This document shows positions 8,226-17,915 of a stretch of 64,000 nt of DNA, piece after piece. The translations under genes were made by a program, and so were the position numbers. This stretch comes from Heyndrickxia sporothermodurans. GTDB lineage: Bacteria; Bacillota; Bacilli; Bacillales; Bacillaceae_C. The notes beneath the pieces were generated by a model that saw only the letters and a list, made by a program, of their open reading frames with translations, had not been told where the DNA came from and searched no databases. The DNA lies in assembly GCA_016756695.1 (NCBI GenBank), contig CP066701.1, forward strand, positions 304,001 to 368,000. The letters are read 5' to 3'. The first letter of the stretch is position 1. Each line of letters begins with the position of its first letter.

Positions 8226-9512
8226 ATGAATTTTTCTAATTCCAACCATTTACATACTGAAGCACTAGAGCATATTGTTGGAGGTGTAAACAGTCCTTCC
8301 CGCTCGTATAAAGCCGTTGGTGGGGGTGCACCTGTTGCCATGAAGCGAGCAAAAGGTGCTTATTTCTGGGATGTCGATGACAATCGTTACATCGATTATC
8401 TTGCAGCATACGGCCCAATCATTACAGGACATGCGCATCCACATATTACAGAAGCAATCAAAACGGCTGCTGAAAATGGAGTATTATATGGCACACCAAC
8501 ACCATTTGAAGTAGACTTTGCAAAAATGCTCAAAGAAGCCATGCCGTCTCTTGATAAAGTTCGTTTTGTGAACTCAGGAACGGAAGCGGTTATGACCACA
8601 ATCCGTGTCGCTCGTGCGTATACGGGACGCGATAAAATCATTAAATTTGAAGGCTGTTATCATGGGCATTCAGATCTAGTATTAGTTGCAGCAGGTTCTG
8701 GACCTTCACAATTAGGGATGCCTGACTCTGCCGGCGTTCCAAAAAGTATCGCAAAAGAAGTCATCACCGTTCCATTTAATGATATTGAACCGTTTAAAGA
8801 AGCAATGAACAAATGGGGAAACGAGATTGCTGCTGTTTTAGTAGAACCAATCGTTGGTAATTTCGGTATCGTTGAACCACATCCAGGATTTTTAGAACAG
8901 GTCAACGAAGTTACCCATCAAGCTGGGGCACTTGTTATTTATGATGAAGTTATTACTGCCTTCCGTTTTATGTATGGCGGCGCGCAAAATTTATTAGGGG
9001 TCACTCCTGATTTAACAGCAATGGGAAAAATTATTGGCGGCGGCCTACCGATCGGTGCCTATGGCGGTAAAAAAGAAATCATGGAAAAAGTCGCTCCATT
9101 AGGACCTGCTTATCAAGCAGGAACAATGGCTGGTAATCCCGCTTCAATTTTATCCGGGATTGCTTGTTTAGAAGTATTAAAAGAAGACGGAGTGTACGAT
9201 CGTCTAGATCAACTAGGCGCTCTATTAGAAAAAGGAATTCTCGATGCGGCCGAAAAATACAATACACCGATTACCATCAACCGTCTAAAAGGTGCACTCA
9301 CCGTATACTTCACGAAAGAAAAAGTAGTCAATTACAAACAAGCCGAAGCAACAGACGGAGAAATGTTCGCGAAATTCTTCAAGCTTATGCTCGAACAAGG
9401 AATTAATCTAGCACCATCAAAATATGAAGCATGGTTTATTACAACCGCACACACTGAAGAGGATATTAAAGAAACCATTCAAGCAGTAGAAAATGCATTT
9501 TCGAAACTATAA
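8226..9512 (+). CDS. gsaB: Glutamate-1-semialdehyde 2,1-aminomutase GsaB (HemL paralogue)
   Basis: PLP-dependent class III aminotransferase that isomerises glutamate-1-semialdehyde to 5-aminolevulinate in the C5 tetrapyrrole pathway. The 428-residue protein is full length. It shows the substrate-loop start ([16 protein letters not shown]), the CYHGHSD motif, YDEVITAFR and the PLP lysine in [16 protein letters not shown]. Start at the ATG behind GAGGGAGGAAATCAA. B. subtilis carries this second aminomutase gene beside bcp/perR, separate from hemL in the hem operon, which supports gsaB over hemL. Its own promoter region has been replaced or displaced by mobile DNA upstream. Confidence 0.92.
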   Translation: MNFSNSNHLHTEALEHIVGGVNSPSRSYKAVGGGAPVAMKRAKGAYFWDVDDNRYIDYLAAYGPIITGHAHPHITEAIKTAAENGVLYGTPTPFEVDFAKMLKEAMPSLDKVRFVNSGTEAVMTTIRVARAYTGRDKIIKFEGCYHGHSDLVLVAAGSGPSQLGMPDSAGVPKSIAKEVITVPFNDIEPFKEAMNKWGNEIAAVLVEPIVGNFGIVEPHPGFLEQVNEVTHQAGALVIYDEVITAFRFMYGGAQNLLGVTPDLTAMGKIIGGGLPIGAYGGKKEIMEKVAPLGPAYQAGTMAGNPASILSGIACLEVLKEDGVYDRLDQLGALLEKGILDAAEKYNTPITINRLKGALTVYFTKEKVVNYKQAEATDGEMFAKFFKLMLEQGINLAPSKYEAWFITTAHTEEDIKETIQAVENAFSKL

Positions 9513-9523
9513 TTCATTAAGTC

Positions 9524-9555
9524 AAAGGCCAACCACACCAGTTGGCCTTTTGTTT
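9524..9555 (+). terminator. gsaB terminator
   Basis: AAAGGCCAAC / GTTGGCCTTT stem followed by TGTTT, 11 bp after the gsaB stop. Confidence 0.85.
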
Positions 9556-9642
9556 ACCGCTGCTGATTTTGTGATAAATAAATAAAGGCTCTTTTCTAAA
9601 AGATTATTGATAGAAATACTAAATATCATTGCAAACGAAGAG

Positions 9643-9772
9643 TGGATTGGAGCGGAAGGTACGAGACTCCTGCGGGATTAGCTGGACAGATGAGACACCG
9701 CGGGGAGCGCAGCGATGAGGAGGCTCATCGCAGAACCGCGAAAAAGCGAGTACCTGTAGCGGAAAGGAACGG
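9643..9772. repeat. Dispersed GC-rich repeat, family B, copy 1
   Basis: Non-coding GC-rich block that begins TGGATTGGAGCGGAAGGTAC, continues GAGACTCCTGCGGG and ends with AGCGAGTACCTGTAGCGGAA. The same signature in reverse orientation is at 38851-38983 and, as a deleted core, at 50678-50715. The two ends are inverted repeats of each other (GGAGCGGAAG... / ...GTAGCGGAA). An open frame on the minus strand here is an artefact of composition. Apart from this element and the gsaB terminator the 9513-9963 gap shows no gene. Confidence 0.75.
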
Positions 9773-9963
9773 ACCATTCCCAAAACAATCGAAAAACGGT
9801 CTAAGTAAAAAACTCTAAACACAAAATTATGTCGAATAAAGCCATAATTTTTTTCTTGAAATTCTAACGCTGACACTGTATATTACTAATTTGATGCTTA
9901 TATGGTATATATAAAGAAAGAAAAATATAAGGCGTTTTTTACGAGAAAGGAATCAAAAAACTC

Positions 9964-11043
9964 ATGAAGCTTGGTGCCCGCATTTTTAAAACGGGAATTG
10001 CAATTGTTTTAGCATTATATATCGCAAAGTTCATTGGTATGCCATCACCAGTATTCGCTGGAATTGCTGCCATTTTTGCGATAAAACCAACGATATACCG
10101 TTCCTATTTATCCATCCTTGAACAAGTTCAAGGGAATATTATAGGAGCAGTAGTCGCTGTTGCTTTCGGATTAGTATTTGAAAATAATTATATTATTGTT
10201 GGATTAGCTGCACTTATCACGATAATCATTATGCTTAAATTGAAGCTCGAAAACAGCATTAGTTTAGGATTAGTAACAATGATTGTTATTCTTGAATCGC
10301 CCGGAGAGCATTTCCTGCAATTTGCATGGATCCGGTTCTCAACGATTCTAATCGGTATTTTATCAGCATTCGTTGTTAATTTAATTTTCTTACCGCCAAA
10401 ATATGAAACGAAACTTTATCATCGAATGTCACATTTAACGGAAGATATTTTTAAACTAATTCGTCTGATTTCAATGCACGCTTCGGAACATCATTTAATG
10501 AAAAAAGAAATTGAAAAGATACGTGAACGTTTAGTCAAAGTTAATTTATTTTATACTTTATTTAACGAGGAACGAAGCTATTTTAAAAAGAGCACAATTG
10601 AAAAGAAACGGAAAACAGTCATCTATCGACAAATGGTTTCCGCTCTGCAGGATAGTTTTGATATTTTAAAATTACTTCATCGTTATGAACACGAACTTAA
10701 GTTATTACCTGAAACGATACAAATACAAATTCAAGAGCGACTTGATTTTTTGATGAATGAACATCAAAAATTGCTTTTTCAATTTTTAGGGAAAGTTAGT
10801 CATAATGATTTAGAAGAAAAAAAATTCGAAGCGCAACAAGAGGAATTATTGGAACTCTTTTTAGACGAATTGAAGGACAAAGCATTTCGAAGCGATCAAC
10901 AGTCCTATCATTTAATGAGATTTTTATCCGCGATGGTAGATTATCACAAGCAATTAACGCATTTAAGTATCCTAATTGAGAGCTTCCAAAATTACCATAA
11001 GGATGCGAATGAAGTATCGATAGAGGAAGAAAGTGAAGAATAA
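9964..11043 (+). CDS. ygaE: YgaE, aromatic acid exporter (FUSC) family membrane protein
   Basis: A 359-residue protein. The N-terminal 150 residues contain several hydrophobic helices (about 9-50, 55-75, 78-98, 107-140), typical of the FUSC/ArAE family thought to export aromatic acids. The long charged cytosolic C-terminal part is helical and rich in Glu/Lys. Start at the ATG 9964, which follows GAAAGGAATCAAAAAACTC. Position between gsaB and ygaD matches B. subtilis ygaE. Substrate unknown. The gene converges on ygaD across the 52-bp repeat array. Confidence 0.82.
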   Translation: MKLGARIFKTGIAIVLALYIAKFIGMPSPVFAGIAAIFAIKPTIYRSYLSILEQVQGNIIGAVVAVAFGLVFENNYIIVGLAALITIIIMLKLKLENSISLGLVTMIVILESPGEHFLQFAWIRFSTILIGILSAFVVNLIFLPPKYETKLYHRMSHLTEDIFKLIRLISMHASEHHLMKKEIEKIRERLVKVNLFYTLFNEERSYFKKSTIEKKRKTVIYRQMVSALQDSFDILKLLHRYEHELKLLPETIQIQIQERLDFLMNEHQKLLFQFLGKVSHNDLEEKKFEAQQEELLELFLDELKDKAFRSDQQSYHLMRFLSAMVDYHKQLTHLSILIESFQNYHKDANEVSIEEESEE

Positions 11044-11050
11044 AAATAGA

Positions 11051-11090
11051 AGCCCAAGATCCTAGTTGAATTAGGATCTTGGGCTTTATT
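11051..11090 (+). terminator. ygaE terminator
   Basis: AGCCCAAGATCCTA / TAGGATCTTGGGCT stem with TTTATT after it, 8 bp past the ygaE stop. Its right arm (ATCTTGGGCT) is repeated in every unit of the adjoining 52-bp array. Confidence 0.85.
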
Positions 11091-11508
11091 CATTCATTCT
11101 GACGACCAAGTTCCCTTTTGAATTCCAATCTTGGGCTTCATTCACTTGCTTTGACGACCAAGTTCCCTTTGAAATTCCAATCTTGGGCTGCATCCCCTCA
11201 TTTTGACGACCAAGTTCTCTTTTGAATTCCAATCTTGGGCTGCATTCTCTCACTTTGACGACCAAGTTCTCTTTTGAATTCCAATCTTGGGCTGCATTCT
11301 CTCACTTTGACGACCAAGTCCCCTTTGGAATTCCAATCTTGGGCTGCATTCTCTCGCTTTGACGACCAAGTCCCCTTTGGAATTCCGATCTTGGGATTCA
11401 TTCTCTCACTTTGACGACAAAGTTCCCTTTGGAATCCCGATCTTGGGCTGCATTCTCTCGCTTTGACGACCAAGTCCCCTTTGGTCACCGAATCTTGGGC
11501 TTCATTCC
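11090..11508. repeat. 52-bp tandem repeat array 1 (8 copies)
   Basis: Eight copies of a 52-bp unit; the landmark GACGAC occurs at 11101, 11153, 11205, 11257, 11309, 11361, 11413 and 11465, always 52 bp apart. Each unit holds CCAAG ... CTTGG, able to form a short hairpin, and ends with ATCTTGGGCT, the right arm of the ygaE terminator. Units differ by a few substitutions and no indels. The array fills the convergent ygaE-ygaD gap. An open frame across it on the minus strand simply reads the repeat. Confidence 0.95.
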
Positions 11509-11509
11509 A

Positions 11510-13258
11510 CTACGAATCCAACTGCTGCACCTGGAACAAGTTATAATAATGTCCTTGCCTAGCCATTAATTCATTATGAGATCCCATTTCAACAATGTTT
11601 CCATGCTCAATTAATACAATCCGGTCGGCATGTGTAATCGTCGAAAGCCGATGGGCAACAATGAAGGTAGTACGATCTTTTGCTAACTTATCCAATGCCT
11701 CTTGAATGAAATGCTCGCTTTCCAAATCAAGGGCCGATGTCGCTTCGTCTAATATTAAAATAGGTGGGTTTTTCAAAAACACACGGGCAATCGCAATTCT
11801 TTGTTTTTGTCCTCCGGAAAGCTTTACGCCTCGTTCCCCAACCTTCGTGTCATATCCATCAACAAGATTTGTAATAAATTCATGGGCATTCGCGGCTTTG
11901 GCCGCTTCGATTACCTCTTCATCCGTTGCATCGGGTTTTCCCAGCAAAATATTTAATTTCACCGATTCACTGAATAAAATATTGTCTTGTAAAACCATCC
12001 CTATCTTATCCCGTAAACTTCTCACTTTAAAATTGCGAATATCGGTCCCATCAAGAAGAATTTCTCCTCCCGTCACATCATAAAATCGAGGGATTAAGCT
12101 GACTAAGGAAGACTTTCCTCCCCCACTCATGCCGACCAAGGCGATTGTTTCGCCAGCACGAACATCTAAATTAATATCATTTAACACTGATAACTCTTTG
12201 TCATTATATGAAAAATTAACATGGTTAAACGAAATGTCCCCTTTTACATTTCGGCATTCAATTGCATTCGGTGCGTCATCAATATCATATTTTTCATCAA
12301 TGAGTTCAAACACACGGTCCATTGAAGCGATTGATTGTGTTAACGTTGTACCAGAGTTCACTAAACGACGTAACGGACTATATAATCGATCGATATAAGC
12401 GATAAAAGCAGCCATCGTTCCAATGGATAGATGTCCATGGATGGCTTGATAACCAGCAAAGCCAATGACGATAAGCGGTGCGATATCTGTTAATGTATTT
12501 ACAACGGAAAACGCTTTAGCCGTCCACCTAGTATGCTGTAATGCTTTATCAAGAAAATTCTTATTATGAACGCGAAAACGCTCTTGCTCATGATCTTCGA
12601 TTGCAAAGCTTTTAATAACCGGCATTCCCTGCACTCGTTCATGCAAATAACCTTGTACTTCTGCAAGCGCCTGTGAACGCACACGGGTAAACTTACGTAA
12701 GTTACCAAAAAAGTATTTCACAGAAATCGCGTATAATGGAAAAACAATCAATGAAACAATTGTTAACGGAATATCCATCGTAAACATAATGGAAACCGCG
12801 ATTAAGATTGTTGCCGCATCGAGCCATACATTCATAAGACCCGTTATGACAAAATCCTTCGTTTGTTCCACATCATTAATCACCCGCGAAATAACTTCCC
12901 CTGCACGCGTATTCGAATAATATTTAAAGCTCAGCTTTTGTAAATGTGTAAACAAACGATCGCGTATATCATATAAAATTTTACTCGATGTCCATTGCGC
13001 AAAATATTGACGGTAAAATTCAATTGGCGGTCTTAAAATAATAAAGACTCCAAGCATAATTAACATCGTAAATATCAACTTAGACGTTTTTTCATCTACT
13101 GATAAACCTTGCTTTGTCACGATTCCATCGATCACATATTTAATAATGACCGGTATTAGTAATGGAATAGCAAATTTAATTAATCCGATAATTAATGTAC
13201 CAATAATTTGAAGTGTGTACGGTTTAACAAACTTCATATATCTTTTTGTACTACTCAA
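11510..13258 (-). CDS. ygaD: YgaD, ABC transporter half-molecule (exporter type)
   Basis: Fused membrane-plus-ATPase exporter of 582 residues. The N-terminal transmembrane domain (residues about 1-315, ABC_membrane) has six helices. The ATPase domain carries Walker [11 protein letters not shown], signature [14 protein letters not shown], Walker [13 protein letters not shown] and the switch His in IVAHRLS. The TTG at 13258 is preceded by AGGAGGTAACAT; an upstream ATG at 13306 has no such site. Multidrug or lipid exporters of this type work as dimers; the substrate is unknown. Position matches B. subtilis ygaD. Confidence 0.88.
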   Translation of the reverse strand: MSSTKRYMKFVKPYTLQIIGTLIIGLIKFAIPLLIPVIIKYVIDGIVTKQGLSVDEKTSKLIFTMLIMLGVFIILRPPIEFYRQYFAQWTSSKILYDIRDRLFTHLQKLSFKYYSNTRAGEVISRVINDVEQTKDFVITGLMNVWLDAATILIAVSIMFTMDIPLTIVSLIVFPLYAISVKYFFGNLRKFTRVRSQALAEVQGYLHERVQGMPVIKSFAIEDHEQERFRVHNKNFLDKALQHTRWTAKAFSVVNTLTDIAPLIVIGFAGYQAIHGHLSIGTMAAFIAYIDRLYSPLRRLVNSGTTLTQSIASMDRVFELIDEKYDIDDAPNAIECRNVKGDISFNHVNFSYNDKELSVLNDINLDVRAGETIALVGMSGGGKSSLVSLIPRFYDVTGGEILLDGTDIRNFKVRSLRDKIGMVLQDNILFSESVKLNILLGKPDATDEEVIEAAKAANAHEFITNLVDGYDTKVGERGVKLSGGQKQRIAIARVFLKNPPILILDEATSALDLESEHFIQEALDKLAKDRTTFIVAHRLSTITHADRIVLIEHGNIVEMGSHNELMARQGHYYNLFQVQQLDS

Positions 13259-13314
13259 AATGTTACCTCCTATTTCCCTCTCTTGCTGCACGATTATTTT
13301 TTGCATAAGTTCAT

Positions 13315-13348
13315 GAAAAAAACCTGTGGCTTTATCACCAACAGGTAA
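13315..13348 (-). terminator. ygaC terminator
   Basis: Stem ACCTGTTGG / CCACAGGT on the minus strand followed by TTTTTTTCATG, immediately after the ygaC stop and before ygaD. Confidence 0.75.
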
Positions 13349-13353
13349 TCATC

Positions 13354-13884
13354 TCATCTTCTATAGGTTAAATAACGTTCATACCATATATCGATAAAAT
13401 CTGGGGAAAACGGGCCTTTTCGTTGACGAATCCACCTAACAAGGTTGTCCACATTTCTTTTTAAAATATGATCAATGACATCTGGATATCCCATTTGTTT
13501 CCGGTGATATTCATATTCGTCCTCATCAAGCAGCGTATAGGTCATATCTGGAAATACTTTTATATCTAGATCGTAATCAATATATTTAAGTGCTTCCTTA
13601 TCATACACGAAAGGAGATCCTAAGTTACAGTAATAATATATTCCGTCTTCCCTAATCATCCCAATAATATTAAACCAATGGTCGGCATGAAAATAGCATA
13701 TCGCCGGCTCACGTGTAACCCATGTACGTCCGTCCGATTCCGTTACAATGGTCCGATCATTCCCACCTATGACGAGCGATTTCGTACCTTTTAGTACTGT
13801 CGTTTCTTCCCATATTCGATGGATGTAACCATTATGTTTATAGCTATGTATTTGTATCGTATCACCTTCAATGGGAATACCCAT
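13354..13884 (-). CDS. ygaC: YgaC, DUF402 nucleoside tri-/diphosphatase family protein
   Basis: A 176-residue DUF402 protein. Family members in Staphylococcus (Ntdp) hydrolyse nucleoside tri- and diphosphates. Visible conserved stretches include [29 protein letters not shown] and a [12 protein letters not shown] segment whose acidic residues could bind metal. The protein is cytosolic. The ATG at 13884 has only a weak GAAAGTAGGG site, but the N-terminus [19 protein letters not shown] agrees with the remembered B. subtilis YgaC start. It is followed by a terminator and ygaD. Confidence 0.88.
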   Translation of the reverse strand: MGIPIEGDTIQIHSYKHNGYIHRIWEETTVLKGTKSLVIGGNDRTIVTESDGRTWVTREPAICYFHADHWFNIIGMIREDGIYYYCNLGSPFVYDKEALKYIDYDLDIKVFPDMTYTLLDEDEYEYHRKQMGYPDVIDHILKRNVDNLVRWIRQRKGPFSPDFIDIWYERYLTYRR

Positions 13885-14056
13885 GCCACTTTCCCTACTT
13901 TCGTTGTAAAATTTTCATCAACCGTGCTTTCATTGAATTTTTTATTATTATAACGTTTTTTATGAAAATTTAAAACAAAAAGAGCCCTGCAGTTGCTTTG
14001 GAATAAAGTTTGCACAAAAATTTCTCACAACCCGTAGTGTATTTTACGATAAAATA

Positions 14057-14099
14057 AAAGAATCCATTTTGAAAAAAGATTGATCAAAATGGATTCTTT
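14057..14099. terminator. Strong bidirectional terminator
   Basis: AAAGAATCCATTTTGA / TCAAAATGGATTCTTT, a 16-bp perfect stem, between the small zinc-ribbon gene and ygaC. It should end the minus-strand transcript of the small gene. Confidence 0.85.
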
Positions 14100-14161
14100 C
14101 CGATTTTTTCAGCTAAAGTTTCGCGCCCGATTTTGAAAGATTGTTATCGAACTATGTAAAG

Positions 14162-14335
14162 TTATTTTAAATATCTAAAGAAATTTTTAATTGCATCCAT
14201 ACGTATTTTATGACTACAATCATCGCAACAAAAAATCCTACTCTTTCTTTCCTTAAATTGTTTATATAATAGTGACCCTTCGTATACTTTGAATGTTTTT
14301 TTACAACTATAACAAAGTATCTCATAGTAAATCAT
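14162..14335 (-). CDS. Small zinc-ribbon protein (DUF2197-like)
   Basis: A 57-residue protein starting at ATG 14335 behind TTAGGAGGATTACA. It has two cysteine pairs, CYSC near the N-terminus and CCDDC near residue 38, and a basic C-terminus, so it probably binds zinc. It resembles the DUF2197 small proteins of Bacillus; no function is known to me. It is a single-gene unit with its own terminator, placed between ygaC and ygaB. Confidence 0.65.
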   Translation of the reverse strand: MIYYEILCYSCKKTFKVYEGSLLYKQFKERKSRIFCCDDCSHKIRMDAIKNFFRYLK

Positions 14336-14439
14336 TGTAATCCTCCTAATTGCACATTCCACAATTTAAGCTCTATGGGATTTTTCAGTGAATGTTATTT
14401 TTTTATTTTAGTACGGTTGTACAAAAATTAAAACAAAAA

Positions 14440-14470
14440 AACCATTTAGCGAAGATTATCTAAATGGTTT
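14440..14470 (-). terminator. ygaB terminator
   Basis: AACCATTTAG / CTAAATGGTT stem followed on the minus strand by TTTTTTTGTTT, downstream of the ygaB stop. Confidence 0.85.
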
Positions 14471-14501
14471 TGAACCCCTTTATACAACGAACACTGTCTT
14501 A

Positions 14502-14768
14502 CTAAGTAAGAGCCCCTTCTGTAAGTATTTTCAACTTCTGATATTGGCGAATGACGTTGTCTGTTTGTTCTTCAAACGTTTTATGAATTGTATCCAATTC
14601 CTTTTTCATTAATTTGATTTCGTTTTTTAAACTATCTAATTTGGCCTCTTCCTGTAACTTGATAAGTTCCTGTTCTAAATCTTGACAGCGTTCAATTTCA
14701 GATTGCAAATCCAGTAATTGATCCATCGTTTTCATCTGATCCATTATCAATTCATTAAATACTTTCAC
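14502..14768 (-). CDS. ygaB: YgaB-like coiled-coil protein
   Basis: An 88-residue, highly charged, almost entirely helical protein with heptad-like Leu/Ile spacing (DQLLDLQSEIERCQDLEQEL), so probably a coiled coil. The GTG at 14768 lies 6 nt after GGAAGGTG; a GTG three codons upstream overlaps that site. Its place between sspE and ygaC matches B. subtilis ygaB, whose function I do not know. No membrane segment. Confidence 0.7.
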   Translation of the reverse strand: MKVFNELIMDQMKTMDQLLDLQSEIERCQDLEQELIKLQEEAKLDSLKNEIKLMKKELDTIHKTFEEQTDNVIRQYQKLKILTEGALT

Positions 14769-14904
14769 TTTTAGCACCTTCCATTCTCAGATAGTTCCTA
14801 TGTATATAATTTCTTGCTAATGTTAAAAATTCCTTTGGCTAGTTATGTAGCATTTCATATTGTTTTGTCGAATGAAAAAAGTTTTTTGGCTCTTGATCAA
14901 TGAA

Positions 14905-14965
14905 CTAACCATGCAGCAGGTTCGGTTGTCCTACCGGGGTGAAAGGTTAGTCAGCTTGCGTGGTT
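14905..14965. other. Possible structured RNA upstream of ygaB
   Basis: GC-richer segment within AT-rich DNA. CTAACC (14905) can pair with GGTTAG (about 14945) or, alternatively, AACCATGCAGC with GCTTGCGTGGTT at the right end, and TCGGT/ACCGG form an inner stem. The two outer pairings exclude one another, as in a switch, but there is no recognised riboswitch core. It could be chance. The rest of 14769-15039 shows nothing. Confidence 0.25.
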
Positions 14966-15039
14966 ATACGATTCGAAAGACAAAAGAGAAAAATAAATAA
15001 TTATAAAATCCGAGCTAAAATGTCCGGTTTATCTTTTTG

Positions 15040-15330
15040 AATAGTTTTTGAAAATGCATAGACACTTGTGCTTCGCTTATACTTTTTTGGATGGATACTT
15101 GTAAAATGTATAGGCATCCGTGCTTTACTTATACATTTTTAAATAGGTGCTTGTAAAATGTAAAGGTATCCTTGCTTTGCTTTTACATTTTTGAATAGAT
15201 GCTTGTAAAATGTAAAGGTATCCTTGCTTTGCTTTTACATTTTTGAATAGATGCTTGTAAAATGTATAAGTATCCGTGATTCGCTTTTACATTTTTAGAT
15301 GGATACTTGTAAAATGTATAGGTTTCCGTG
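15040..15330. repeat. 52-bp tandem repeat array 2 (about 6 copies)
   Basis: The landmark GTAAAATGTA occurs at 15101, 15153, 15205, 15257 and 15309, exactly 52 bp apart, with a degenerate copy at 15050. Each unit is an inverted repeat AAAATGTAwA ... TwTACATTTT around a TCC-TGC core. One copy reads GTATA / TATAC and two read GTAAA / TTTAC, so the arms have changed together. The array lies after the sspE terminator and before ygaB. Confidence 0.95.
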
Positions 15331-15428
15331 CAGAAAATAAAATTTAATAATTTGACCTTACGCACTAAAGATGGATGTAAACACTTTATGTACAAAACTA
15401 TGCGGATAAATTATATTTTTCAAAATGA

Positions 15429-15461
15429 AAAAGAGCATCCATCGATTGAGGATGCTCTTTT
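15429..15461 (-). terminator. sspE terminator
   Basis: AAAGAGCATCC / GGATGCTCTTTT stem just downstream of the sspE stop, with A/T-rich flanks on both sides. Confidence 0.85.
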
Positions 15462-15468
15462 CGTTCAT

Positions 15469-15675
15469 TTATTGTTGGCCAAATTTACCAGCGTTTTGTG
15501 ATTTGCGTGATTCAGCTTGTTGATTTTGTTTTCTTACTTGTTGCGCATCTGTTTCACTACCGAACTCAGTACCGAATTGTCCTTGTCCAGCAGAACCTTG
15601 TGCAGATTGTGCGTTTTGTTGTCTTACTTCATTAACGTTTGTACCAGCAGATGTTTTGTTAGTTTGCTTTGCCAT
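15469..15675 (-). CDS. sspE: Gamma-type small acid-soluble spore protein SspE
   Basis: A 68-residue, Gln/Asn/Ala-rich protein with two related halves: QGQFGTEFGSETDAQQVRKQ and an N-terminal copy around AGTNVNEVRQQ. This composition and repeat plan identify the gamma-type SASP, an amino-acid reserve degraded by GPR protease at germination. GPR-type cleavage sequences (EFGSE) are visible. Start at ATG 15675 behind GGAGGTGATAATA. It lies between fabL and ygaB as in B. subtilis and should be made in the forespore under SigG. Confidence 0.92.
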   Translation of the reverse strand: MAKQTNKTSAGTNVNEVRQQNAQSAQGSAGQGQFGTEFGSETDAQQVRKQNQQAESRKSQNAGKFGQQ

Positions 15676-15743
15676 TATTATCACCTCCACGCTCCTTAAT
15701 GTAACCAAACGCGGAGAGAGTTATGCTAATTTTTTTATAAAAA

Positions 15744-16496
<753 letters not shown>

Positions 16497-16686
16497 CTAC
16501 ACCTTCCTTTTCGACCTATATTTTACCGATAAAATGTATAACAAACAATCTTTGTTTGTAAGCTAAGGATAGTAAATAGTAAGGAGGTGGCACTTCATGC
16601 CCGTCATTCCTCTATAGCCCCTAAATGAACTTGGACAGTAAGAGTAATAATATTATACTACTTAATGTACCAAGGAGGCTGACAAT

Positions 16687-16998
16687 ATGAAACGAACAAA
16701 ACACTCAAAAGATTTCAAATTACAAGTCGTAAAAGAAGCCACTGAGACAGGCAATAATTCCTTAGTAGCGCGTCGATATAAACTGAATCCGAACATGGTT
16801 AGTCGTTGGATTCGTGAATATAAAGATGGCAAATACGGTGAAGTAGATGTTACTGTGCTGCCAGATATTGATTCTAAAGAGCTATCCGAGGAAAATGAAA
16901 AGCTAAAAATAATATTAGGTGAAAAAGACCTTGAAATCGCCATTCTACGAGATCTTATAAAAAAGAAAAACCCTCACTTGCTGAAAAACTTGAAGTAG
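16687..16998 (+). CDS. IS3-family transposase OrfA (helix-turn-helix subunit)
   Basis: A 103-residue DNA-binding subunit starting at ATG 16687 behind AAGGAGGCTGACAAT. It opens MKRTKHSKDFKLQVVKEA, has an HTH around RRYKLNPNMVSRWI and a C-terminal leucine-zipper-like helix. The heptamer A AAA AAG (16959-16965) lies in the correct phase near its end: a -1 slip there continues into orfB, giving ...RDLIKKEKPSLAEKLEVAD, the fused OrfAB transposase. OrfA alone usually acts as a regulator. Confidence 0.9.
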   Translation: MKRTKHSKDFKLQVVKEATETGNNSLVARRYKLNPNMVSRWIREYKDGKYGEVDVTVLPDIDSKELSEENEKLKIILGEKDLEIAILRDLIKKKNPHLLKNLK

Positions 16999-17915
16999 CC
17001 GATCGTTGGATTCAAAAAGGCTACCCGATCAAAAAAGTGCTGAAAATCATTGGTATTTCTCGATCCACATACTATTATCAAAAGAACTATCGTGTGGAAG
17101 AGAAGAAAGTAAGTGAGGGACGGCCAGCACCCGGTTATTCCATCAAAGAGGACGGCCAAAAGGTATCTGATGAACAAATCAAAGAATACCTACTTGAAGA
17201 AATTGCAGGCGATGGCTTCAACTATGGCTATCGTAAATTAACAAAATTACTTCGTCGAAAATACCATCTTATCATTAACAAGAAAAAAGTTTACCGGTTG
17301 TGCAAAGAACTTGATATTTTACGCCCGCAACGGCAAAAGAAAGTCTCATACCCTAGAAAACTAGCACGAAATCGGACGATTAAAAGTTCGAACAAATTAT
17401 GGGAAATTGACATTAAATATGGCTACATCGAAGGTGAAGACCGATTCTTCTTTGTATTGTCCATCATCGATGTGTATGATCGTAGTATTGTCGAATACTA
17501 TATGGGATTAAGCTGCACAGCAAAAGACCTAAAACAAACTCTTTTGCGGGCATTATTCAAGCGCCAGCAGATAAATGAAAGGGAAAAACCTGTGATTCGC
17601 ACAGACAATGGGCCACAGTTTATCTCCCATACCTTTGAAGAATTTTGTAAAAAAAATACACTAGAACATGAAAGAATTCCACCAAAAACGCCAAATATGA
17701 ATGCTCACATTGAGTCTTTTCATAGAATTTTTGAAGATGATTGTTTATCAAGATGGCAATTTGAAACGTATGCACAAGCCTATGAATCAGTCGCAGAGTT
17801 TATGGTGTTTTATAACGAAAGACGCATGCATTCTAGTATTTTAGACTTATCGCCAAATGAGTTTTATGAACAGCAACAATGTGAAAACGTGAAAATCAAA
17901 GGGGTACGGGTTTAA
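16962..17915 (+). CDS. IS3-family transposase OrfB (DDE integrase)
   Basis: Catalytic subunit expressed by -1 frameshift from orfA; the first ATG-like start in frame is TTG-poor, with the open frame continuous from the slip site to 17915. An HTH_21 region (YGYRKLTKLLRRKY) precedes the rve integrase core. The DDE residues are D in WEIDIKYGYI, D in VIRTDNGPQFIS and E in MNAHIESFHRIF. The frame is intact, so the element may still be active. Confidence 0.88.
   Translation, partial: KEKPSLAEKLEVADRWIQKGYPIKKVLKIIGISRSTYYYQKNYRVEEKKVSEGRPAPGYSIKEDGQKVSDEQIKEYLLEEIAGDGFNYGYRKLTKLLRRKYHLIINKKKVYRLCKELDILRPQRQKKVSYPRKLARNRTIKSSNKLWEIDIKYGYIEGEDRFFFVLSIIDVYDRSIVEYYMGLSCTAKDLKQTLLRALFKRQQINEREKPVIRTDNGPQFISHTFEEFCKKNTLEHERIPPKTPNMNAHIESFHRIFEDDCLSRWQFETYAQAYESVAEFMVFYNERRMHSSILDLSPNEFYEQQQCENVKIKGVRV

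Noticed and set aside
9619-9876. 85-codon minus-strand open frame
   Set aside because: It coincides with the GC-rich dispersed repeat; similar frames occur in the other copy and show no protein family.
11198-11488. Minus-strand open frame of 96 codons with a repeating peptide
   Set aside because: It is only the translation of the 52-bp array. No ribosome site, and 52 is not a multiple of three so the peptide changes frame from unit to unit.
11090-11508. CRISPR-like regular repeat
   Set aside because: Units are contiguous with no variable spacers, the whole 52 bp is repeated, and no cas gene is present; same for the other arrays.
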